A stretch of DNA of 32,078 nt from Treponema sp. (GCA_031286205.1 JAITUR010000065.1:1-32078); one strand, 5' to 3'. Positions 1 to 8,079 are shown, numbered from the stretch's first letter. Made by a program: numbers and translations. Notes: generated from the sequence alone by a model not told the origin.

Positions 1-596
1 AACCTTGAATGAATATCTGCGGCAATAATCTGATCCGTATAATCTAAAATACGCCTTGGGTCGGCGCAAAGAACAATATCAATATTAGCACCTAACGATT
101 TATAGTAATCAACATAATCTATTCCGGTGTATCTGTGTTTGGTTTCGCTGCCAAAAAGCCGGCGGTACTCGCTTTCGCTTAGACAATCTGAATACGGATT
201 AAGTTTTTTTTCGTCTACATCGTCCCATGTTATAAGTTGATTCCCAACTTCATCGTCCGGATAATTTAACAGCACGGTTACTTTTTCTGCACCGCGCGCA
301 ATGCCCTTAAGAAGCATGGCAAACCTGTTTCTGCTTAAAATGGGAAAAACAATACCGATATGTTCTTTAGAAAAATTATTTTTTACATCAGCGGCAATTT
401 GATCTATAGTTGCGTAATTCCCCTGCGCGCGCGCCAAAACTGCTTCGGTGATGCCGATAATATCGCCGTCATTAATACTGATATTCTCATGCTCAATTGC
501 ATCTTTTACAGATTGAGAAACTACAACCGTTAAATCATCGTTTTCACGAATAATCGGCGTTCGTAGACCAAAAGCTCTAGTTCCAATTACTCTCAT
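1..596 (-). CDS. Coenzyme F420-0:L-glutamate ligase-like protein (partial, C-terminus beyond the window)
   Basis: The reverse strand is open from an ATG at 596 to the window edge, giving 198 codons without a stop. The N-terminus reads MRVIGTRAFGLRTPIIRE, followed by a segment IGITEAVLARAQGNYA (about residues 47-62) and FPILSRNRFAMLLKGIARG (about 83-101). These match my memory of the CofE-like family (COG1478 type), which adds glutamate to F420-0 in methanogens and actinobacteria. Many anaerobic bacteria without known F420 synthesis carry this homologue, where its substrate is not established. A GGGG-type ribosome site lies about 12 nt upstream of the ATG, and a good promoter sits at 632-660. 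I am confident of the family, not of the substrate. The next gene downstream lies outside the window. Confidence 0.75.
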   Translation of the reverse strand, partial: MRVIGTRAFGLRTPIIRENDDLTVVVSQSVKDAIEHENISINDGDIIGITEAVLARAQGNYATIDQIAADVKNNFSKEHIGIVFPILSRNRFAMLLKGIARGAEKVTVLLNYPDDEVGNQLITWDDVDEKKLNPYSDCLSESEYRRLFGSETKHRYTGIDYVDYYKSLGANIDIVLCADPRRILDYTDQIIAADIHSR

Positions 597-631
597 ATTT
601 TACGATTTCCCCTTGCTTTGAATTTATAGAT

Positions 632-660
632 ATTATACCTAAAATACAGAATTTATACAA
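632..660 (-). promoter_or_regulatory. Promoter of the F420-ligase-like gene
   Basis: Read on the reverse strand, a -35 box TTGTAT (655-660) is separated by 17 bp from a perfect -10 TATAAT (632-637). The ATG at 596 follows after a leader of roughly 30 nt, so this is an ordinary leadered promoter, unlike many others in this window. Confidence 0.65.
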
Positions 661-690
661 TGCAGGTTTTGACAATGGCAACAGGAATTA

Positions 691-719
691 TTGACAAAAA
701 TAAATACATATCTTATTAT
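691..719 (+). promoter_or_regulatory. Promoter of the 87-aa ORF / methyltransferase unit
   Basis: There is a consensus -35 TTGACA at 691-696, a 17-bp spacer and a -10 TATTAT at 714-719. The ATG at 727 follows after only 7 nt, so transcription should begin at or next to the start codon (leaderless). Confidence 0.7.
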
Positions 720-726
720 TTTGTTT

Positions 727-990
727 ATGAAATTAGGGGCAAAATATATACAAATTAATAAAAATATAGAAAAAGTTAGAGAAGAGCTGGAAGAATTGAC
801 AAAAGCAGGTATATTTAATGTAAATATAGAAGATAAAAATAAATTTATAGATTGTTCAAGACAGGGTCCGGCTTTACAAGTAGAATTATTTTCTATAGAT
901 AATAAAGAGTATAATCGTTCTCCCAAGGAATTACATTCGGGGTTTAATACGGGTATTGAACCCTTTAGCACGAATAAAACTTCTAAATAA
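727..990 (+). CDS. Unknown 87-aa protein upstream of the DNA methyltransferase
   Basis: I do not recognise this protein. It starts MKLGAKYIQINKNIEKVREE and has a charged, probably helical first third, then a stretch ending in SGFNTGIEPFSTNKTSK. No membrane segment or signal peptide is visible. I chose ATG 727 because a near-perfect promoter (691-719) ends 7 nt before it; a TTG at 691 would lie inside the -35 box. The gene is AT-rich like the methyltransferase that begins 22 nt after its stop, so the two probably form one transcript. It could be a partner of the methyltransferase, a remnant of a restriction subunit, or unrelated. Confidence 0.5.
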   Translation: MKLGAKYIQINKNIEKVREELEELTKAGIFNVNIEDKNKFIDCSRQGPALQVELFSIDNKEYNRSPKELHSGFNTGIEPFSTNKTSK

Positions 991-1012
991 GACGCTGTAC
1001 ATTAATAAAATT

Positions 1013-2158
1013 ATGAGCATAATATATGATATGCCTGAAGATTTATATGAAAACTCAGAGTTTTTGACGGAACAAATAATTACTTATATTGGAAATAAGC
1101 GTTCCCTTTTAGATTTTATTACAAAAGGTATTCAAATTGTACAAAAACATCTTAATAAAGAAAAATTGAATATTTTTGATGTTTTTACGGGCTCAGGCAT
1201 TGTCGCGCGTCATTGTAAGCAGTTTTCAAATACCCTTTTAGTTAACGATTTAGAACAATATGCCGCTGTTACAGCCGAATGTTATCTATCAAATAAAAAT
1301 GAATTAAATATACCGGAATTAAAAGATATTTATAATGGACTTATTGCAAAGATAGAGAATAACAAACTTAAAGAAGGAATTATTACAAAATTATATTCTC
1401 CCAAAAACGATAATAATATAAAAAAAGATGAACGGGTTTTTTATACACATAGAAATGCAATGTATATAGATACAATGCGCGGCTACATTCAATCTGTTCC
1501 ATTACAATATCAAAAATACTTTCTTGCTCCTTTAATTGCAAAAGCATCTGTTCATGCAAATACTTCGGGTGTTTTTAAGGGATTTCATAAGGACAAAAAA
1601 ACAGGTTTGGGAAAATTCGGCGGCAGTAATGCCGATGCTCTTTTTCGGATTAAGGGAGATATTGTTTTACCTTTTCCCGTATTCAGCAATTTTAATTGTA
1701 ATTATACCGTATACAATGGCGATTCAAACAAAATTGTAAATGAAATACCGGAAGTGGATTTGGCATATCTGGATCCGCCCTATAACCAGCACCCTTACGG
1801 ATCAAATTATTTTATGCTTAACTTAATTCTGGAAAATAAATACCCGGAGAATATAAGCAATGTTTCCGGAATACCTGGTAACTGGAATCGTTCTCTTTAC
1901 AACAAAAAACAATATGCCTATTCTGCATTATCTGAATTAGTAGAAAAGATTAAAGCAAAATATGTTCTAATTTCTTTTAATTCAGAAGGATTTATTTCTC
2001 TTGATAAAATGAAAAGTATGTTAGAAAAAATTGGGAAAGTACAAGTATTGGAAACATCATACAATACATTTCGTGGCTGCCGTAATTTTGCGAATCTTGC
2101 CGAAAAAGGTAATCGCGATATTCATGTTACCGAATACTTGTATTTACTGGAGAAGTAA
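1013..2158 (+). CDS. DNA N6-adenine methyltransferase, D12 class (alpha group)
   Basis: The protein should transfer a methyl group from S-adenosylmethionine to the N6 of adenine in a specific DNA site. Motif order is that of the alpha group: ITYIGNKRSLLDF (motif X, near residue 23), FDVFTGSGIVAR (motif I, AdoMet binding, near 55), NDLEQYAAVTAECYL, then the catalytic DPPY at residues 254-257 followed by NQHPYGSNYF. The layout resembles the COG3392-like adenine methylases. The ATG at 1013 is preferred; a TTG at 956 would overlap the upstream gene and an ATG at 1031 is also possible, and none has a good ribosome site. No recognisable endonuclease gene is adjacent, so it is an orphan or its partner is the unknown 87-aa protein. 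Low GC compared with the backbone suggests acquisition by transfer. The recognition sequence cannot be read from the protein. Confidence 0.85.
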   Translation: MSIIYDMPEDLYENSEFLTEQIITYIGNKRSLLDFITKGIQIVQKHLNKEKLNIFDVFTGSGIVARHCKQFSNTLLVNDLEQYAAVTAECYLSNKNELNIPELKDIYNGLIAKIENNKLKEGIITKLYSPKNDNNIKKDERVFYTHRNAMYIDTMRGYIQSVPLQYQKYFLAPLIAKASVHANTSGVFKGFHKDKKTGLGKFGGSNADALFRIKGDIVLPFPVFSNFNCNYTVYNGDSNKIVNEIPEVDLAYLDPPYNQHPYGSNYFMLNLILENKYPENISNVSGIPGNWNRSLYNKKQYAYSALSELVEKIKAKYVLISFNSEGFISLDKMKSMLEKIGKVQVLETSYNTFRGCRNFANLAEKGNRDIHVTEYLYLLEK

Positions 2159-2231
2159 TAACACTTTTTAGAGGTTTTTGAAGCCCCTAATTTACCCCTT
2201 AAAAACATATTGTATCTAATCTTAATAAACC

Positions 2232-2266
2232 AGCCCACCTATAATGCCTTGCATTGCGGGTGGGCT
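2232..2266. repeat. Long near-perfect hairpin between convergent genes
   Basis: AGCCCACC (2232-2239) pairs with GGTGGGCT (2259-2266). Inside, AATGC (2243-2247) pairs with GCATT (2251-2255) around a CTT loop, and the intervening TAT/GCG can form two G-U pairs and one mismatch. This gives about 16 bp with one mismatch. It lies between the stops of the convergent methyltransferase and membrane-protein genes. It has no T-tract on either side, so it may be a Rho-independent-like or RNA-stabilising element, or a REP-type repeat. Confidence 0.55.
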
Positions 2267-2315
2267 AGAGTGTGGCGGAAAGAAATCAAACTAAAGCTCG
2301 TCCCTATTTACACCA

Positions 2316-3134
2316 TTATGGCGTTGGAGGATCTAGGGAGAGATCTCTTATGCTTATAGTGCCTGCATCATTTTCATGCCTTATATGAACTGAACCTCTA
2401 TCATAAGGAGCGATTATAGTCACAGCCTCACCTATAGAAATATATTTAGAAATTGACTTCGTATAATCATCAGGATTATCAGCATCTAGAATAGTCATAA
2501 GTACACTACTTCTATATTGCCCTTTTAAATTAGCAGTATAAGCAGTTATGTTCTGCTTATCAGCATTTTCAATAGCAGTAATAAAATATCCATACTCTGC
2601 TATAAATTTGGCACCATCTATCTTAACTTTTGCATTGTATACTAAAGCCCCGGCAATTATGGAGCCTGGCAGTACCAACGCTGCAACTATAAACAAGAAA
2701 AATGCGCTTCGTAAAAAGACCGGTTTTGGTTTTGCCTGTACATATAGCGCAATATATTGTATCAATAGGATAACAAGATAAATGATTGTTGCTATTGTAC
2801 CAATGAATACTCCTATAGCAAGCAAAATACATTTAAAGAAAAGGTTCATCAGCTTTGATTCAGCGCCGCCGTCCGACGATTTGCTGCCGTCCGAGTGTGT
2901 TGTTATGACTACATATTCAGGCATATTAAACATAGCGCCAAATCCGCCCTTTAACATGCGTCCAAGCATAGGCCAGGGAGCAATCAGAAAACCAAGAATA
3001 GCTATTGGACTTCTAAATCCCAAAGTACCAATCATAATTACAGCCCAACCAATGCAGATAAAAATAACTGTAGTTAATATCCTCTTGTAAACTGCCGCCA
3101 TTTTATCTTCTATGCTTACTTGTACATCACTCAT
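2316..3134 (-). CDS. Unknown multi-pass membrane protein
   Basis: I do not recognise the family. From the ATG at 3134 the protein is 272 aa, beginning MSDVQVSIEDKMAAVYKR. Hydrophobic segments lie near residues 19-38, 41-58, 97-130 (long, possibly two helices) and 143-165. A Ser/Gly/Asp-rich loop (HSDGSKSSDGGAESK) lies between the second and third segments. The last ~100 residues are polar, possibly a soluble domain outside the membrane. The upstream in-frame ATG at 3182 was rejected because AAGGAG sits 6 nt before 3134 and because 3182 lies inside a hairpin. The gene follows the lipoprotein on the same strand but a strong terminator separates them, so it probably has its own promoter near 3195-3215. 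Confidence 0.7.
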   Translation of the reverse strand: MSDVQVSIEDKMAAVYKRILTTVIFICIGWAVIMIGTLGFRSPIAILGFLIAPWPMLGRMLKGGFGAMFNMPEYVVITTHSDGSKSSDGGAESKLMNLFFKCILLAIGVFIGTIATIIYLVILLIQYIALYVQAKPKPVFLRSAFFLFIVAALVLPGSIIAGALVYNAKVKIDGAKFIAEYGYFITAIENADKQNITAYTANLKGQYRSSVLMTILDADNPDDYTKSISKYISIGEAVTIIAPYDRGSVHIRHENDAGTISIRDLSLDPPTP

Positions 3135-3168
3135 AAAAATCTCCTTAAAAATTTTGTGCGTTTTCGTA

Positions 3169-3193
3169 TCCTGCGGATACACTATCCGCAGGA
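3169..3193 (-). promoter_or_regulatory. Perfect 11-bp inverted repeat in the membrane-protein leader
   Basis: TCCTGCGGATA (3169-3179) and TATCCGCAGGA (3183-3193) are perfectly complementary around a 3-nt loop. The element lies 34 nt upstream of the start codon at 3134, between a TGTGATAAT-like -10 region and the AAGGAG site. No T-tract follows it. It could be an operator or a 5'-leader hairpin that controls mRNA stability or translation. Confidence 0.5.
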
Positions 3194-3213
3194 CATAATA
3201 TTATCACATAACT

Positions 3214-3260
3214 AAAAAAGGCTGCCCAGCACTTAATAACTTAGGTACCGAGCAACCTTT
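3214..3260 (-). terminator. Rho-independent terminator after the Ig-like lipoprotein gene
   Basis: Read on the reverse strand, AAGGTTGCTCGGTAC (plus-strand 3245-3259) pairs with GTGCTGGGCAGCCTT (3218-3232) over 15 bp, allowing G-U pairs, and a run of six T follows (3214-3219). It starts 13 nt after the stop codon of the lipoprotein gene. Confidence 0.85.
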
Positions 3261-3272
3261 GTGCCTGATTTT

Positions 3273-5243
3273 TTACCAGCCTGGTCCCGGCAGCGGCGGT
3301 ATCAGATACATATTTGCAATGTTAAGGGTTGCACTACCAGAGCTTACATTTACACGACCCTTGGTTGAATAGCGTTGTCCTCCGATTGTTTCGAGTGTAA
3401 ACCACATCCAGTTTTCGCCTTTGTTGTTTGGCCAAATTATTTCGTTGGGGACCATGAAAGTTCTAGTGCCAGTGTTCATAGTCATGCGGTAAGATTCTTC
3501 GGTATTGGCATAGACTATGGCATTGGCTGTTCCGGCTCCGCTTACGGTAATGCTTATATCCGTAGTGGCTATACTCATACCATCCACCTTAACACCAGTA
3601 ATTTCATATATCGGGTCTCCCCCGCCGGTAGTATTACCTGTCGGATTCTTCGTTCCCTCTCTTATTTTATTGGGGTGGTGGTATTCAAAAGAGGTAAGCC
3701 TGTCAACTGTCGGGTAAACTGTCAGGATTAAGTGAAAACCCATACCAAAGTCGTTACCGCCGGTTGACGGTACAATATATTCCCATGTATTGCTTCCCGC
3801 ACTTGTAGTCCGGTCAAGCAATGTAATTCTTTCGAGCTTTCCTTCTTGTCCATCAAACACCCATTGATCGGTTTCTAGTTTATATCCGCCGGCAGGGAAA
3901 ATTCCGTTAACTGTAATGGGGTCTATGGTTCCGCTGACCTTCGAGAAAGGAATAGCCTCGCTCGGACCACCGCCGTCTTCACCCATACCTATATTCTCTA
4001 AGTTGGCAACCCATGCATAATTATCCAAACTACCGCTAAAGCTGTTTACAGTGTACCGGTCTAAATCGACTTTAACTGCGTTCCATCCTTGCTTTAGAGG
4101 AATGTTTTCCCAATATATTCCGTCAATACCTGTGATCGATGTATTCTGGGTTGCATATATAAATCCGACAACCTCGCTAAGGTTATTTTTGTTGGCAAGG
4201 AGGAATACATCGAATTCAAGATCGGATCCAGAAGAAGACCATACATGAGCAAACATTGCTATACCTGCCCCTTTTGGCGAAGTACCGCTGGTAGGAGTAA
4301 TACCGTCATTTACATCGCCTAAGTCTTTAACAGGGACTTGATTGGGAGCTTCATAAATCAGCTTTCCATCGACAATATTTGCACCTAATTGGAAGAGTTC
4401 TACACTCTCTTGTAAGATGGGATCATAATACCAGGTTTTAAATCCAAAGCCTCCTTGTGAGATTATTTCCGAGAACATAGCTGAAGCTCCGTTTGTATAC
4501 GGTTCTAGTGCGCCGGTCGCCTGATTGTACCAGTGTACCGAAAGACCGCTGCCAAGACCTTCGGGGAAAGAAGGGGCGCTGCCGGCATAGAAAATATTTA
4601 CCGGTTTGGGCGAACCGCTGATGTTAAAGCCTGCTTTTGCAACTGTTACATTCAGTTCTCCGGAAGCGGTAATGCCGGATATTGATAGGGTGTAGGCTGG
4701 TCCTGCACCGCTTAAAGTTCCCTTGGTTGCGCTTACACCGCTCAGAGCAATATCGGCAGCGGTAAGTCCGGCGATTGCTTCGTTAAAGGTTAAGGTTAAT
4801 TCTGTAGTAGTTATAGAAGCATTGCCGTTGGCGGTTACTGTTTGCAATGTTCTTGATGGGTTGCCGGCATTGTAGTAATAAATGTTTACCTTTTTGGACG
4901 AATTTGCAATGGTATAGCCTGTTTTTGCTACCGTTACAGTTAATTCTCCGCCAAGCTGGGTGGGCGTAATTAACAGGGTGTATTCTGACCCATCGTTGCT
5001 TAGAGCCCCCTTGTCTACGCCATTTACGCCGCTTAGGGTAATGTCACTGACAGCAAGACCGGTGATTGTGTCACTAAAGGTCAGGGTTAATGCCGTAGTA
5101 GTCTGTGCGGCATTGCCGTCTGCGGCTAAACTGCTAAATGTTACATTTACACTGTCGGTGTCCTCTTCTTCCGGACAGGAAATTGTAAGTCCAACTACCG
5201 CAATAAGAGCGGCCATCGCTAGAATCTTAATTGTTTTTTTCAT
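3273..5243 (-). CDS. Large lipoprotein with two tandem Ig-like repeats
   Basis: The 656-aa product has a lysine-rich signal peptide with a relaxed spirochaetal lipobox ending LTISC (Cys23), then an acidic linker (PEEEDTD), so it should be lipid-anchored at the cell surface or periplasm. Two homologous repeats of about 90 residues follow (about 33-123 and 132-219). Both read TLTF...GL...DI.LSGV...KG.LS...YTL...GEL.VTVAK.G, ending in V.I.Y, a bacterial Ig-like or adhesin-type fold. The remaining ~430 residues are rich in Trp, Tyr, Gly and Asn and contain no motif I can name; a carbohydrate-binding or surface role is only a guess. AAGGAG lies 7 nt before the ATG. The promoter (5311-5339) overlaps palindromes next to the divergent XRE regulator, so control by that regulator is likely. 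A strong terminator follows. Confidence 0.75.
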   Translation of the reverse strand: MKKTIKILAMAALIAVVGLTISCPEEEDTDSVNVTFSSLAADGNAAQTTTALTLTFSDTITGLAVSDITLSGVNGVDKGALSNDGSEYTLLITPTQLGGELTVTVAKTGYTIANSSKKVNIYYYNAGNPSRTLQTVTANGNASITTTELTLTFNEAIAGLTAADIALSGVSATKGTLSGAGPAYTLSISGITASGELNVTVAKAGFNISGSPKPVNIFYAGSAPSFPEGLGSGLSVHWYNQATGALEPYTNGASAMFSEIISQGGFGFKTWYYDPILQESVELFQLGANIVDGKLIYEAPNQVPVKDLGDVNDGITPTSGTSPKGAGIAMFAHVWSSSGSDLEFDVFLLANKNNLSEVVGFIYATQNTSITGIDGIYWENIPLKQGWNAVKVDLDRYTVNSFSGSLDNYAWVANLENIGMGEDGGGPSEAIPFSKVSGTIDPITVNGIFPAGGYKLETDQWVFDGQEGKLERITLLDRTTSAGSNTWEYIVPSTGGNDFGMGFHLILTVYPTVDRLTSFEYHHPNKIREGTKNPTGNTTGGGDPIYEITGVKVDGMSIATTDISITVSGAGTANAIVYANTEESYRMTMNTGTRTFMVPNEIIWPNNKGENWMWFTLETIGGQRYSTKGRVNVSSGSATLNIANMYLIPPLPGPGW

Positions 5244-5281
5244 AAGAAATCTCCTTAAATTCTATAGAAATTGATTATAAA

Positions 5282-5475
5282 CAATGATATTTCATTGGCT
5301 ATATCATAGAACAATATATGATATATCATGGTTTGTCAAAAGAATTAAGCGAAAAAATGGGTAACCTAGACAATAATATAGGTTTAAATTCGATATATCA
5401 ATGAAATATCATTGACCATAATAAAAAATATATGATAAATCATGTATTATTAATCGTATTTCTTTGATATTTCAC
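5282..5475. promoter_or_regulatory. Array of operator-like palindromes (consensus ATGATATWTCAT)
   Basis: Sites are CAATGATATTTCATTG (5282-5297), a weaker half-like site ending TATATCAT (about 5296-5307), ATGATATATCAT (5318-5329), CAATGAAATATCATTG (5399-5414), ATGATAAATCAT (5432-5443) and a weaker TGATATTTCA (5465-5474). The first and fourth are the same 16-mer in opposite orientations. Centre spacings of 31-34 bp recur. The 5318 site lies in the spacer of the lipoprotein promoter, and the 5465 site abuts the -10 (TATAAT 5476-5481) of the XRE gene. A different dyad, AACCTA (5363-5368)/TAGGTT (5379-5384), lies in the middle. Binding by the XRE protein is inferred. Confidence 0.75.
5311..5339 (-). 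promoter_or_regulatory. Promoter of the Ig-like lipoprotein gene
   Basis: On the reverse strand a perfect -35 TTGACA (5334-5339), a 17-bp spacer and a -10 TATTGT (5311-5316) are present. The spacer consists almost entirely of the ATGATATATCAT palindrome. A second -10-like TATAAT occurs nearer the gene at 5274-5279, next to another palindrome. Confidence 0.55.
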
Positions 5476-5481
5476 TATAAT
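5476..5481 (+). promoter_or_regulatory. -10 element of the XRE regulator gene
   Basis: A perfect TATAAT lies 13 nt before the ATG at 5495, with no good -35 at 16-18 bp. A palindromic half-site (5465-5474) directly abuts it, which suggests negative autoregulation. Confidence 0.5.
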
Positions 5482-5494
5482 TTTCTTAAGTAAT

Positions 5495-5818
5495 ATGGAA
5501 AATAATTTAAGGGAAAATCTTAGAATAGAGCTGAATTATCAGGGAATTACTATTAAGGAATTGAGTGTAAAAACGGGTATTCCTGTTGCTACGCTGGATT
5601 GTTATCTGGGTTCAAGGGCAACGATTCCTTCTGTCGATGCCGCTATTAAAATAGCCCAAGCCCTGCAAGTTTCGGTCGAATATCTGGTTATTGGCGAAAA
5701 TGCGAATCAACCGCAAATTAAATCAAGCAGAGAAGCTCAGGAAATATCGGATTGGATTAAAACGCTGAACGCTGAACAATGCAAAACTATCCTAAAACTA
5801 ATAAAACTTTTTAAGTAA
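5495..5818 (+). CDS. XRE-family helix-turn-helix regulator
   Basis: The 107-aa protein has an N-terminal Cro/CI-type HTH (about residues 6-65): GITIKELSVKTGIPVATLDCYL forms the two HTH helices, and IPSVDAAIKIAQALQVSVEYL the following helices typical of HTH_3 proteins. The last 35 residues (EISDWIKTLNAEQCKTILKLIKLF) look like a short amphipathic dimerisation helix. No sensor or peptidase domain is present. It is transcribed away from the Ig-like lipoprotein gene, and the palindrome array between them overlaps both promoters, so it probably represses itself and the lipoprotein. No Shine-Dalgarno is visible. The downstream gene is convergent, so it is a single-gene unit. Confidence 0.85.
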   Translation: MENNLRENLRIELNYQGITIKELSVKTGIPVATLDCYLGSRATIPSVDAAIKIAQALQVSVEYLVIGENANQPQIKSSREAQEISDWIKTLNAEQCKTILKLIKLFK

Positions 5819-5838
5819 GGATTTTGTTCGTGCCAGAG

Positions 5839-7947
5839 TTATTCTACCTTAAACCGCGATACTTCTTTAGACAAAAGTCCAATGTATTTTTGATTCTCTA
5901 TACTTAAATCATTAACATGGTTAATTGCAACATTAACTCGATCTGCTCCGGATGCCATTTCGTTTACACCTCCGGTTATTTCCTGAGTCGCTTTTTCCAA
6001 GCTGTCGGCTTCACGAATTACTTCATTGGCGCCTTCGAGCATTTCCAGCGACACGCCTTTAACAAGTTGAGTTGTTTCGTTTACAAGACCAATTGCTTCC
6101 AGAATCTGCTTGCTGCCCTGACTTTGCTCTTCCATCGCATTAAGAACATTTTCTTCCTGCAAAACTACAGTTTTAATACTGGATTCGATAGCCTCGAATC
6201 TTTTAAGTACATTGTCAGTCGATTCGGTAATCTTATCGATCGAGGTCTTTATCTTTTTAAGTACTGTACTGATAGTTTTTGACTGCTCGCCGGAACTTTC
6301 AGCCAACTTGCGTATCTCCTCGGCAACAACCGAAAAGCCTTTACCCGCTTCTCCTGCATGAGCAGCTTCGATAGCGGCGTTCATCGAAAGAAGGTTAGTC
6401 TGACTGGCAATATTTTCCATTACCGAGTTAATTTCCAAAAGCCCCTCAGATTCCCTGGCAATTTCCTGAATATCCGAAGCCACATCCTGAAGTCCGGCTC
6501 TGCCTACTTCGGATGCATTGGTAAGCTCGTTAACATTTTCCGCATTTTTAGTAAGAGTCTGGGTTACCGAATTAATATTGGCAAGCATTTGTTCGATAGC
6601 CGATGAAGATTGGGCAACGCTGGTTGTCTGTTTCTCCACATGACTGTTAAGCTTGTTTATATTAACAGTAATCTGTTCCATTGTAGCATTGGTTTCGGTA
6701 ACGCTGGCACTCTGGTTTAGCATCCTTGTCTTTATACTTTGAATATTGGCGGTTATCTCGTTCATTGCCGAGGCAGTATTAGTCATGTCACCGGCAAGGT
6801 CTGTACCTATTTTTGAAAGCATGGTAGCTTCATTTCTAATGTTCAAAACAAGTATCTTAATTTTTTCAAGGGTCTGATTAAAGTAATGAGCAAGGCTGCC
6901 TATCTCGTCATTGGATTTAATATCAACAACATAGGTTAAATCTCCCTCTCCTTCAGAAATATCTTTTAACTGACCCGTCATTACTACAACAGGTTTAATA
7001 ATTGTTCGTATCATAATAAAAAGTGTTATTAGTAAAACAAGAAGAAAAATTGCCGCAATAATTACGGCTCTTAACATAGTCCTGTTTGCCTCTGCAAAAA
7101 CATAAACGGTGGGAATTATCGAAACCAATGTCCACTCCACCATAGAGAGGGGTTCGGAGCAAACAATCAATCCTCCTACTGTTCTGTAAAAGGAGCGTCC
7201 CAAAACTTGGCTGCGTACATCATCCAGCCCAAAATCATTAAAAAAATCTTCTTCCATAATAAGATTAACAGCCGGATTCGTTATGTATTTACCGGATTTA
7301 TGAAGAAAAAAACTGCGCATACCTTGCATGGTAATAAGCTCGTTTGCAATTTCATCCAGCTTTGCCATTGAAATATCCTCGCCTATTACAGCGACAGGAT
7401 TGCGGTTGTCGTCATATATTAACTGAGACATGGTTACCACAAGTTCGCTTGTAATCATATCTATATATGGGTCGGTAAATGCCACTTTGCCATTGGCTGC
7501 CATTGCATCAGCCCACCAGCCTCGTATCCGGTTATCGTAATCCCCCGGGGGTCTCCACCCGTCACCAAAGGCAATAAAACCGCCCGGCGCATTCCAAAGA
7601 CCGGGGCTGCATGCAAACAGCAGTTGTACATCTTCCATTGTTTCTGACATATATTTAAAGTAGGCTTCCAGCTGTCTCTCGTTGACATTCTCCGCCGCCA
7701 TCATTGGAAGCGCCCCCAAACCCGTATAAAAAAGGAGATTGGCTCTTTCTTTAAGCTGGGCTTCAGCATTGTCTCGAATATGTGTTGTGGTTTCGGTAAT
7801 AAAGTTCTGAACTTCCCTATATGATGCTGAACGCAAGGCAGTAATAAAAACAAAGCATACAAGGGAGATAATAATTAGGACTCCTATAAAAGCAAGACCT
7901 GTTAACTTAAAAACAAGAGACGCTTTTTTGATTCCTTGTGTATTCAT
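5839..7947 (-). CDS. Methyl-accepting chemotaxis protein
   Basis: This 702-aa transmembrane chemoreceptor senses ligands in the periplasm and signals to CheA/CheW. It has a TM helix near residues 13-35, a large extracytoplasmic region (about 36-290) of dCache-like character, a second TM near 292-316, a HAMP linker (about 317-370) and a long coiled-coil signalling domain. The conserved hairpin tip is clear: [20 protein letters not shown] followed by [18 protein letters not shown] (near residue 545). A ligand cannot be named. A TATAAA -10-like box lies 9 nt before the ATG, so the leader would be very short, and no Shine-Dalgarno is obvious. The receiver, cheB and cheR genes lie next to it, but the strands show this gene is a separate unit. 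No CheR-binding pentapeptide is seen at the C-terminus, which ends in SRFKVE. Confidence 0.93.
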   Translation of the reverse strand: MNTQGIKKASLVFKLTGLAFIGVLIIISLVCFVFITALRSASYREVQNFITETTTHIRDNAEAQLKERANLLFYTGLGALPMMAAENVNERQLEAYFKYMSETMEDVQLLFACSPGLWNAPGGFIAFGDGWRPPGDYDNRIRGWWADAMAANGKVAFTDPYIDMITSELVVTMSQLIYDDNRNPVAVIGEDISMAKLDEIANELITMQGMRSFFLHKSGKYITNPAVNLIMEEDFFNDFGLDDVRSQVLGRSFYRTVGGLIVCSEPLSMVEWTLVSIIPTVYVFAEANRTMLRAVIIAAIFLLVLLITLFIMIRTIIKPVVVMTGQLKDISEGEGDLTYVVDIKSNDEIGSLAHYFNQTLEKIKILVLNIRNEATMLSKIGTDLAGDMTNTASAMNEITANIQSIKTRMLNQSASVTETNATMEQITVNINKLNSHVEKQTTSVAQSSSAIEQMLANINSVTQTLTKNAENVNELTNASEVGRAGLQDVASDIQEIARESEGLLEINSVMENIASQTNLLSMNAAIEAAHAGEAGKGFSVVAEEIRKLAESSGEQSKTISTVLKKIKTSIDKITESTDNVLKRFEAIESSIKTVVLQEENVLNAMEEQSQGSKQILEAIGLVNETTQLVKGVSLEMLEGANEVIREADSLEKATQEITGGVNEMASGADRVNVAINHVNDLSIENQKYIGLLSKEVSRFKVE

Positions 7948-8050
7948 GATGGTAATTTTATACCATACCCATTAATAACACAATATGCGTTTTTGTGTAA
8001 ATTTGGCAGTTTATGTGTCAAATTGCATGGATTTTTGCTTATAAATAGCA

Positions 8051-8079
8051 TTGATATTTTTTTAGAATTGCACTATTAT
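8051..8079 (+). promoter_or_regulatory. Promoter of the receiver protein gene (leaderless)
   Basis: The promoter has a -35 TTGATA at 8051-8056, a 17-bp spacer and a -10 TATTAT at 8074-8079. The ATG (8086) begins after exactly 6 nt, so the mRNA should start at or next to the AUG. Confidence 0.75.

Noticed and set aside
691-693. TTG as start of the 87-aa gene
   Set aside because: It forms the first three bases of a consensus TTGACA -35 box whose -10 lies downstream, so it would not be transcribed from that promoter.
639-971. 110-codon open frame on the reverse strand opposite the 87-aa gene
   Set aside because: It contains the -35 region of the F420-ligase-like promoter and has no ribosome site, and the opposite strand has a near-perfect promoter and start. 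It is best explained as antisense to the real gene.
956-1012. N-terminal extension of the methyltransferase from a TTG at 956
   Set aside because: The extension overlaps the upstream gene, adds no conserved residues and lacks a ribosome site; ATG 1013 places motif X near the N-terminus as usual.
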